From Acidobacteriaceae bacterium (GTDB taxonomy: Bacteria; Acidobacteriota; Terriglobia; Terriglobales; SbA1): DNA of 9,092 nucleotides. The translations under genes and the position numbers were made by a program. The stretch is taken from positions 1 to 9,092 of the forward strand of contig JAFAGX010000308.1 of assembly GCA_019237515.1 (NCBI GenBank), in the 5' to 3' direction. Of this stretch, positions 1-5,900 are shown piece by piece. Within the stretch, counting starts at the first letter, position 1; the number at the start of each line of letters is the position of its first letter. The notes under the pieces are model-generated. The model had not been told where the DNA came from. It did not search any database and saw only the letters and a program-made list of their open reading frames with translations.

Positions 1-4
1 TTTA

Positions 5-112
5 TTATGTGGCGCTCCAAGCCTCAAAGTCCTTTTCAAACGAGGTGCTCATGACGCATGACAACATAAATAGCATCTTCACATATATGCGTTTATGTGG
101 TGCACAACATAA
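5..112. repeat. Four TTATGT(G/T)G half-sites
   Basis: TTATGTGG occurs at 5-12 and 93-100 on the plus strand. Its near-complement ACAACATAA (minus-strand reading TTATGTTGT) occurs at 61-69 and 104-112. The order is forward, reverse, forward, reverse, with the second pair packed into a 20-bp near-palindrome. A CGCATG or ATGCG element also sits beside three of the four copies. Repeated oriented half-sites in a gene-free AT-rich patch are typical of binding sites for a dimeric regulator or a recombinase. The sequence does not say which, and no cognate protein is in the window. Confidence 0.55.
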
Positions 113-121
113 GCGCATGTA
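84..121. promoter_or_regulatory. 38-bp imperfect palindrome
   Basis: The symmetry axis lies between 102 and 103, inside GTGCAC. Sixteen of 19 symmetric positions are complementary. The exceptions are 99/106 (G-A), 92/113 (T-G) and 86/119 (T-G), and the last two would be wobble pairs in RNA. The inner 20 bp (93-112) has a single mismatched pair. No T-tract follows on either strand, so an intrinsic terminator is unlikely. An operator or a recombinase-type site fits better by inference. It lies about 90 bases past the stop of the minus-strand gene, so it could serve a gene to the left of the window. Confidence 0.5.
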
Positions 122-212
122 GGAGTACAAGTCGGTTAGCTCTGGCATAGGAATGTCCTGGCTGAGTTTGGAAAAAATCAGAACAGCTGGGGTAAAAGGA
201 GAAGAAGAGCAA

Positions 213-881
213 CTATTCGCTGACTATTTGAAACAACTGTCTCAAACCAACCTTGGCCCACTGGATTGGACCGGAGCATTGGGGAAACGGGAGATGGCCA
301 GCGCGAACTCCTTCGCTAAGCCAAGCGAGGAACTTGTCTCTCGTTCCTTTTACGAGTACCGGCTGACAACCGATGCCGAGCAGCGGAACGATCGAGTCAT
401 GGCGAGACAGTTGGCGATGGAACCAATCTGCCCACTCCGGGACGCCGGGAAGTCCGTGCATATGGGCAAGCGAGGCCCACACAAAGCTAGGGTCGGGATG
501 AGCCAGCAGAGTTCGACCGCTACTCGCCGAAGCCGTCGCAAACTCCTCCGAGACGCCGATCACATGGCGCACGGCTCGCTTTCGGTCCCTCAGCTGAATC
601 GAGCCTCGATAGCATTGGGCATTCCGTCCGAGAAGCGCGCGAATCGGAGCCAGGCCCGGCGCTTCGACCGTGAATGCTTCTTCCATATGGATGGCAGCGG
701 CGACCGCACTAATCTGCGTTTCGCTGCCGATCACAGACAGGAGGTGGGCTTTGGCCTGGCGTGGCGGATCTGGGGCGACTTCGCCAATGAAGCGGTCGAG
801 ATGAAGTTGGAAATGAGTGGTTGTCTTGTCCGTTCTTCTGTAATAGGTGAGCGAGCCGAAGCGAAGATGGGCGTTCAACAT
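213..881 (-). CDS. Hypothetical protein coupled to DUF6094-like methyltransferase
   Basis: This is a 222-aa soluble protein of unknown function. It has no signal peptide and no membrane segment. A recognisable core runs from about residue 29 (DRFIGEVAPDPP) to 200. It includes a stretch around 46-72 (HLLSVIGSE to EEAF), a mid-region FVWASLAHMHGLPGVPEWADWF at 133-154, and a C-terminal PLLGIGCQPVLVKGTRDKF segment at 166-184 followed by a helix (FLAWLSEGVRAG). From memory, similar proteins occur as hypotheticals in Acidobacteriota next to DUF6094 genes; a search would be needed to confirm this. Its ATG (881-879) overlaps the TGA of the upstream methyltransferase (877-875) as ATGTTGA. It has only a weak purine-rich stretch upstream, so translation is probably coupled to that gene. 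No catalytic motif is apparent. A role as substrate-recognition or accessory subunit is guesswork from position only. Confidence 0.75.
   Translation of the reverse strand: MLNAHLRFGSLTYYRRTDKTTTHFQLHLDRFIGEVAPDPPRQAKAHLLSVIGSETQISAVAAAIHMEEAFTVEAPGLAPIRALLGRNAQCYRGSIQLRDRKRAVRHVIGVSEEFATASASSGRTLLAHPDPSFVWASLAHMHGLPGVPEWADWFHRQLSRHDSIVPLLGIGCQPVLVKGTRDKFLAWLSEGVRAGHLPFPQCSGPIQWAKVGLRQLFQIVSE
875..881 (-). promoter_or_regulatory. ATGTTGA stop/start overlap
   Basis: On the minus strand the ATG of the 222-aa gene (881-879) precedes the TGA of the methyltransferase gene (877-875) in a different frame, giving a 7-base overlap. Such overlaps usually mean one mRNA and coupled re-initiation. This decides the start of the downstream gene and supports reading the two as an operon. 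Confidence 0.7.
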
Positions 882-1915
882 GGCGGGCTCTGCTTCTCGT
901 GCGTAAGGATCTGAGTTCTGCCGTCGGCAAAGATCAGCGTCAGTTCGTGGGAAAACCGCTCGCGATCGTGGACTATGATTGCCCCGTCTTCCTCTTCTTC
1001 TTCCCAGTGGTCGGTGAACTTCACTGATTTCCAGTGGGCGATGTGCAGGAGTTCGTCTTTTCCGAACACCCCATTCAGCATCCCGGCAGTGCAGAGCAGG
1101 CCCACGTGCCCTCCGTGCAGCGGCGTCAGCGGTCTGCCACCTACGTCTCGCTGCTCTCGAATCAGCACTCGCGTAGCTTGCCGATATGCCGGAGACTGAG
1201 GCAGTTGGTCCTCAATCTGGTCGAGAGGAAGGCCGGTATTGGTTAGCAGAATAGGTCCGGAACAGGGGACTTTATACGCAGCTTCGGGCAGTTCCTGAAG
1301 CTCAGGAATTTGATCTTGGAGCGCCACTCTCTCCAGATAACGAGTCATCTCGCTCAGTGCCGCATCGCGCAGGCGATCATGACGTCTACGCCGGACAGCC
1401 AGGATCGCGACCTGTTTGAACCGGACAGATTCGGCCGCAGTCAGCCGGTAAACCCTGATGTCGCGAAAGTGTTCAGCGAGCAATCGCGCACATGGCTGTA
1501 TTCGCGGCTGAGGAATCACCAGAACAAGTACGCCTTCGCATTTGAGCCATCTGTAGCTGTGCTGAAGGAAGATCGATTCCAGTCTCTCGTTTTTGCCATG
1601 ACCATACTCCCAGTCGTAGGGCGGGTTGAGATACATCAGCGACACGGACTCGGCGTCGCACCGGACATCGAGTGTGTTGGCATGCAAGACCTCTATGCCC
1701 AGAGCCTGGGCCTGGGCCGACCGATGTGCATCAATCTCGATCCCATACCACAGCCCATTACTAAACTCCAGAAGCGTGGCGAATGCGGCTCCGTCTCCAA
1801 CGCAAGGATCGAGCGCTGAGAATCGTTCTGGAAGACTGAGCCATCTCTTCAGACGGACTGCTTCGGACGGCGGCAGAGGGAAAAAGCCGAGTTTGGCCTG
1901 TCCTTGAAAGCGCAT
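875..1915 (-). CDS. DUF6094-like SAM-dependent N6-adenine-type DNA methyltransferase
   Basis: This 346-aa class I SAM-dependent methyltransferase resembles DUF6094 proteins and probably modifies adenine (or another exocyclic amino group) in DNA. Visible motifs are the N-terminal KLGFFPLPPSEAV (8-20), motif I DPCVGDGAAF (36-45) for SAM binding, an acidic motif II YGIEID (57-62), and catalytic motif IV NPPYDWE (97-103), the NPPY signature of amino-methyltransferases. Residues 123-175 continue the Rossmann fold. The C-terminal half carries RPLTPLHGGHVGLL (261-274) and then an acidic run of five Glu plus Asp (305-310) with an LTLIFADG strand. That tail is typical of the DUF6094 family as I recall it and differs from restriction-modification methyltransferases. 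The ATG at 1915 is supported by an excellent Shine-Dalgarno (1921-1929) five bases upstream. No endonuclease gene is adjacent, so a solitary or accessory (mobile-element) methyltransferase is more likely than a complete R-M system. Confidence 0.82.
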   Translation of the reverse strand: MRFQGQAKLGFFPLPPSEAVRLKRWLSLPERFSALDPCVGDGAAFATLLEFSNGLWYGIEIDAHRSAQAQALGIEVLHANTLDVRCDAESVSLMYLNPPYDWEYGHGKNERLESIFLQHSYRWLKCEGVLVLVIPQPRIQPCARLLAEHFRDIRVYRLTAAESVRFKQVAILAVRRRRHDRLRDAALSEMTRYLERVALQDQIPELQELPEAAYKVPCSGPILLTNTGLPLDQIEDQLPQSPAYRQATRVLIREQRDVGGRPLTPLHGGHVGLLCTAGMLNGVFGKDELLHIAHWKSVKFTDHWEEEEEDGAIIVHDRERFSHELTLIFADGRTQILTHEKQSPPC

Positions 1916-1920
1916 GCCGC

Positions 1921-1929
1921 ACCTCCTCT
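1921..1929 (-). promoter_or_regulatory. Strong Shine-Dalgarno of methyltransferase gene
   Basis: The minus strand reads AGAGGAGGT followed by a 5-base spacer GCGGC and the ATG at 1915. The match to the anti-Shine-Dalgarno end of 16S rRNA is near perfect and fixes the start. It is much stronger than the site in front of thiD. Confidence 0.8.
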
Positions 1930-1962
1930 AGCAACTTCCCTGAGATTCGTTGGAAATCCATA

Positions 1963-1976
1963 CCCCGGACACGGGG
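1963..1976. promoter_or_regulatory. GC hairpin in divergent intergenic region
   Basis: CCCCG and CGGGG flank a 4-base GACA loop, giving a perfect 5-bp GC stem. It lies between the methyltransferase Shine-Dalgarno and the thiD -10 element, so it would be in the methyltransferase 5' leader or near its promoter. No T-tract follows on either strand. It could be an operator or chance; with so short a stem I cannot separate these. Confidence 0.3.
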
Positions 1977-2003
1977 CTGACGAACTGCACGACGCGAAAC
2001 GGT

Positions 2004-2012
2004 TGGTACAAT
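2004..2012 (+). promoter_or_regulatory. Candidate extended -10 promoter of thiD
   Basis: TGGTACAAT fits the extended -10 form TGnTAnAAT. It would place transcription start near 2019-2020 and give a 5' leader of only about 22 bases. A -35 element is poor: CTGCAC at 1985-1990 with a 16-base spacer is the nearest candidate. The leader is too short to hold a TPP riboswitch, so the classical thiamine feedback element is absent here. Confidence 0.5.
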
Positions 2013-2041
2013 ACTCGCAGTTGTCCGGATAGAGTGAGTCG

Positions 2042-2890
2042 ATGCCTACGAGTTCCCCTGAACCCGTAATCATGACCGTCTCCGGCTTTGACCCTTTAGG
2101 GGGAGCCGGTGTCATTGCCGATCTAAAAACCTTCGGCGCGAACGGTTGCTACGGTGTCGCCGCAATCACCGCCATCGATGTGCAAGACCGTGCCAGCTCA
2201 CTCGACCAAACTTATCCCGTGGACGTGAACATCCTGCGAGCCTGCCTGAGGTCAATATTTGCAGAAAGTAGGGTCAAAGCCATCAAGATCGGTATGCTCG
2301 CGACACGTGCAAATGCCGAGGCCGTACTCGAAATCCTCGAAGAGCATTCATCGCTCCCAGTTGTGCTCGATCCTCTGGTGCGTGCGAGCGGAGGTATCGA
2401 CCTGAAGGATACGAGCTGCGTGGAATTCGTGCGCGATCGCTTGCTTCCTCGGGCCACGGTGATCACGCCCAATCTGCGAGAAGCTGCCGCCCTGACCGGA
2501 CTCAAGGTCGAGGATGTGGAAGACATGAAGTTGGCGGCTCGCAAACTGATCGAAATAGGTGCGCGTGCCGTGGTGGTAACCGGCGGACACCTGGAAAGGC
2601 CGGTGGACGTGTTCGCAGACAGCTCGTCGAACTTGCGCACCCTGGCCGGGGATCGCATCAAGCCAGAGAATATTTACGGCGCAGCGTGCACATTTTCTTC
2701 CGCGTTAACTGCCTGCCTCGCGCTCGGACACCGATTGGATGAGGCCATCATTTTGGCAAAGGCCTACGTCACGGAGACGATCAGGAGGGCCTACCCGGTC
2801 GGCGACGGACGGGTTCCACTGAACCAGCTCTACCGCCTCCAGGAGTTGACCGACTCCGCGCTTTCGGGTGTCAAGCCAGTCCAGAGATAA
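2042..2890 (+). CDS. thiD: Hydroxymethylpyrimidine/phosphomethylpyrimidine kinase ThiD
   Basis: This enzyme phosphorylates 4-amino-5-hydroxymethyl-2-methylpyrimidine (HMP) and then HMP phosphate, supplying HMP-PP to thiamine phosphate synthase in the cytoplasm. The 282-aa length is slightly above the usual 260-270. Family motifs in order are the substrate loop SGFDPLGGAGVIADLKTFG (14-32), KIGMLA (82-87), VVLDPLVRASGG (107-118), ITPNLREAAALTG (141-153), VVVTGGH (177-183) and the active-site loop GAACTFSSAL (213-222) with the catalytic-position Cys216. In most ThiD proteins this loop reads GTGC. Here the second and third positions are both Ala, which should still allow backbone anion-hole contacts. 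The ATG at 2042 leaves the usual short tail before the first strand; the internal ATG at 2072 starts too late and lacks a Shine-Dalgarno. The site at 2042 is weak (GAGTGAG). No other thiamine genes adjoin it. A pyridoxal kinase-like activity is a lesser alternative. Confidence 0.93.
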   Translation: MPTSSPEPVIMTVSGFDPLGGAGVIADLKTFGANGCYGVAAITAIDVQDRASSLDQTYPVDVNILRACLRSIFAESRVKAIKIGMLATRANAEAVLEILEEHSSLPVVLDPLVRASGGIDLKDTSCVEFVRDRLLPRATVITPNLREAAALTGLKVEDVEDMKLAARKLIEIGARAVVVTGGHLERPVDVFADSSSNLRTLAGDRIKPENIYGAACTFSSALTACLALGHRLDEAIILAKAYVTETIRRAYPVGDGRVPLNQLYRLQELTDSALSGVKPVQR

Positions 2891-2910
2891 CTAGAACGCA
2901 TTTAACCCAG

Positions 2911-2925
2911 CTCTTGAATCAAGAG
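2911..2925. terminator. Weak inverted repeat between convergent genes
   Basis: CTCTTGAATCAAGAG is a perfect 15-base inverted repeat lying across the stop codon of the minus-strand sensor gene (TGA at 2921-2919) in the short gap after the thiD stop. With a 5-base loop the stem is only 5 bp, and there is no T-tract on either strand. It may help separate the two converging transcripts, but I would not call it an intrinsic terminator with any strength. Confidence 0.2.
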
Positions 2926-5900
2926 GCCTGTGCGCGATTATTCCGCCGTTTTGCTCGATGGCTCTCGCGGATGCGCTCGTAAGCGATCGATGCCGGAACC
3001 AGCAACTGGCCTTCGGTGCCGCTTCCGGGTTCACTCCACAAGTCAAGATGGGCCCCAATTCGGTCGGCGCGTTCCCGGACACCGCGCAGTCCCCAATGCC
3101 CGGCCCTGCCACCTTCTTTTAGCACTTTCGGATCGATCCCTTTGCCGTCGTCGCGAATGCGCAAGCGAAACATGGAATCACCATACCGAATCTCGGCTTC
3201 GATGCGTTTTGCCTGCGCGTGCTGGTAAGCGTTTCGCAAAAGTTCGAGCGCAATCCGACAAATCTCATTACTGACGGTCGAAGACAACAGTTGACGCTCA
3301 CCTTCCTCAATTAAATCGAAAACCGGCGGATGTTCACTCGCGTTGGAATCGGCCAGTTCTCGACTCGTCGACGCGAGCAGCTCCGCGAGATTCCCGTTCG
3401 CGATCGGCTCTGAACGTAAGCCTTGAATCGCATTGCGGCTCTCGTTGAGCGCCTTCTTCGTCTCACCGATCGCATCGTCCAGAGTTCGCATCGCCTCTTC
3501 TGGACGCCGGGTCATCAAGTTGCGAACGGCCTGAAATTCGAAGAGCAGTCCGTGGAAAGTCTGCAGCAGAGTGTCGTGTAATTCTCGCGCTATCCGCGTG
3601 CGCTCGTTCACGCGAGCCGCCTCGTCGATTTCTTCCCTCAGCGCTAGGTTCTCCTCGGACAGCTGATCCTTCAATTGCTTGATTTCCTCGAACGCGCTCT
3701 CCAGTTTGAGCCTTGCCTGAACTTGCTCGGTGACATCCACTGCAGTTCCAAGAAATTCTACGAGTGTGCCAGAGGCGCTCAGGATTGGGCGCCCGGTCGC
3801 ATGCTGATATCGCATGGTCGTGTCGGGAAGAACAATGCGGTAGTCCGCTTGGTAATCGCGTTTCTCAGCAACACACCTTCCAAAATGTTCCCGTACCCGC
3901 GACCGGTCTTCGGGGTGGATTCGACTAAACCAGAATTCCGGGTCCGAGACGTCCTCACCCGGTTGGGCGTCGAATATACGGAAGATTTCCGGCGTGACGG
4001 CTACGCGGCCGGATGCAAGATCGAGCTTCCAGCTGCCGGTGTGGGTTAAACGCTGAGCCTCGTGCAGATCCGCCTCGCTGCTGCGTAATGCTCCCTCGAT
4101 GCGCTTCTGTTCGCTAACATCTCTGACTGCTGCAGTGACTAGCGTTCCCTCCTTCGTCTCCAGCGGACTGAGGCTGATTTCCACAGGAAACTCGGTTCCG
4201 TTTTTCCGCCGCCCGTAGAGATTTAAGCCCTCACCCATGGGTCGCACACGAGGCTGGACGAAGAACCCTGCACGGTGCATCGCGTGCCTGCCCCGAAACC
4301 GTTCCGGCACAAGAATGTCAATCTCCTGCCCCAAGAGCTCTTCCTGCTGATACCCGAAGACTTTCTCCATCTGTGCGTTGACCAATACGATCACGCCTTG
4401 CCGATTCAACACCACCATTGCATCCGGCGCCGATTCCAGAAGCCCGCGAAATTTTTGCTCGGCGATCTTGAGGTCGGTCAAATCGATCGCGAAAACGACA
4501 GCTTGGTTCCGGGTCTCCTCGAAGCGCGCCACGCCGACCAGCACCGGCACGCGCGTGCCGTCCTTCCGGAAATACTCCTTCTCGAACGGCTGCAGGATTC
4601 CGATCTTCTTTACCCTCTCCAGTCGCTGTGCATCGGCGGCGCGCCACTCCAGCGGTGTCAGGTCCGGCCAGCGGAGGCGGGCGGAAACCAGATCCTCACG
4701 CTCGTATCCCATCATGCGGAGAAAAGCGTCGTTGGCCTCGAGGATCTGCCCTCCGAGATCAATGATATAAATTCCGATAATGTTGGCGTCGACGAGTCTC
4801 CGGATACGCGCCTCGCGTTCTGCGAGATTGCGGTACAGACGGGAATTCTCGAGCGAAACGGCAGCCTGGGAAGCGAGCAGTTTTAGAACCGCGGTACGGG
4901 CCGGCACGAAGACGCGAGGGGCGAGATTGTTTTCGAAATAAAGCATTCCTATGAGTTTGGCTTGGTTCTTGAGCGGCAGGCAGAGAACGGAGCGAGCATG
5001 ATGCCCACCAAAATATGGATCTGTTGAAAAGAGATTTAGGATCGCGGCGTCCTCTAGAATCACGCTCTCCTGTGTGTGCTGTACGTAGCGTAAAACGGCC
5101 TCCGGCAGCAGGGATGCGGTTACGGGCTCGTCGAGGATCCGTACGTTCACAGCCTGAGCGCTGGTTGTAGCTTCCGCCACGATCCGCTGCCCCGTCTCTC
5201 GCGAAAGGATCAAAACCGCGCGCTCAGCACCAGCATGCTCGATCGCAGCACGCATCACCGTGTCGAGGAGCTTTTCGTGTACGATTTCGCTTGAGGCGGT
5301 GTGCAACACGTTGATGACGGTTGCCAGGTCGAGCTGTTCCACAGGAGCGGCAATCGTTCCCACCGGAACTACGGGTTCTTCACTCCTAAGGTGCGGATAG
5401 CGCTCATCGAGGTCCCTTACCTTGCCCTCGGCACCCCAGCGCCGATAGCAATAACGGGCGTTTCGCAGGTATGCTTGCGAGATCGTCTCAAGACCCCGCG
5501 CGTCGTAAAAGCGAGCTGCAAGCTCACTCGCGAGCGCTTCATTGTGGACAAAGTTGTTCTCGCGAGCTGACTTGATTGCCTCTTCGTACAGGCGCTCGGC
5601 ATCCAGCTCTCGGCCTTCGATGCGAGCAATCTCCGCGGCGACCAGCGCGGCGCGGTTTTGGAAATTTTCGGGACAATTCTCCGCCCATTGCACGAGTTGT
5701 CTGTGGTGGGCGGCCAACGCCTCGACATGCTGCTTGTATTCGTTAGGGGAAGCAGCATCGCACGTCGCCGCATGGCTGAGCGCACCATAGAAGTGAGCCT
5801 CCGCCGATTCCAGAAATGACGGCGACGTCCAGAGCAGCCGTTGCGCGTTCAATGATGCGTCCACAGCCGCCGCATAGTCACCGGCCAAGAAGCGCGCCTG

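Larger units (their letters stand above)
1..212. other. Non-coding left flank with half-site cluster
   Basis: I see no convincing gene in this stretch, which lies downstream of the 222-aa minus-strand gene. It is visibly more AT-rich than the coding DNA to its right, up to about position 120. It contains four short TTATGT-type half-sites and a long palindrome, listed separately. A run of six A at 172-177 would read as T6 on the minus strand, about 35 bases past the stop at 213. No stable hairpin precedes it, so I do not call a terminator. The plus-strand frame opening at 153 runs antisense through the real gene and is rejected. The left edge may hold the upstream region of a gene outside the window. 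Confidence 0.6.

Noticed and set aside
61..112. XerC/XerD dif-like site
   Set aside because: TTATGT and CATAA elements resemble dif arms, but their order and spacing (23 bp between the arms at 61-69 and 93-101, inward-facing arms at 93-112) do not match an arm-6-arm dif layout.
165..212. Intrinsic terminator for the minus-strand operon at the T6 run
   Set aside because: The T-tract is present, but I find only a 3-bp stem before it, too weak to support a call.
153..914. Plus-strand open frame of 253 codons
   Set aside because: It runs antisense to the 222-aa gene, and its translation has no recognisable motif and an irregular composition. The minus-strand gene is coupled to the methyltransferase and shows protein-like patterns.
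875..1915. Frameshifted single gene made of the methyltransferase and the 222-aa protein
   Set aside because: The upstream protein ends after a complete DUF6094-like tail and the downstream one begins with its own ATG, so two overlapping genes explain the junction better than a broken one.
4275..4886. Plus-strand open frame of 203 codons inside the PAS region
   Set aside because: It is a shadow of the minus-strand sensor gene, whose reading frame gives clear PAS and GAF motifs over the same bases.
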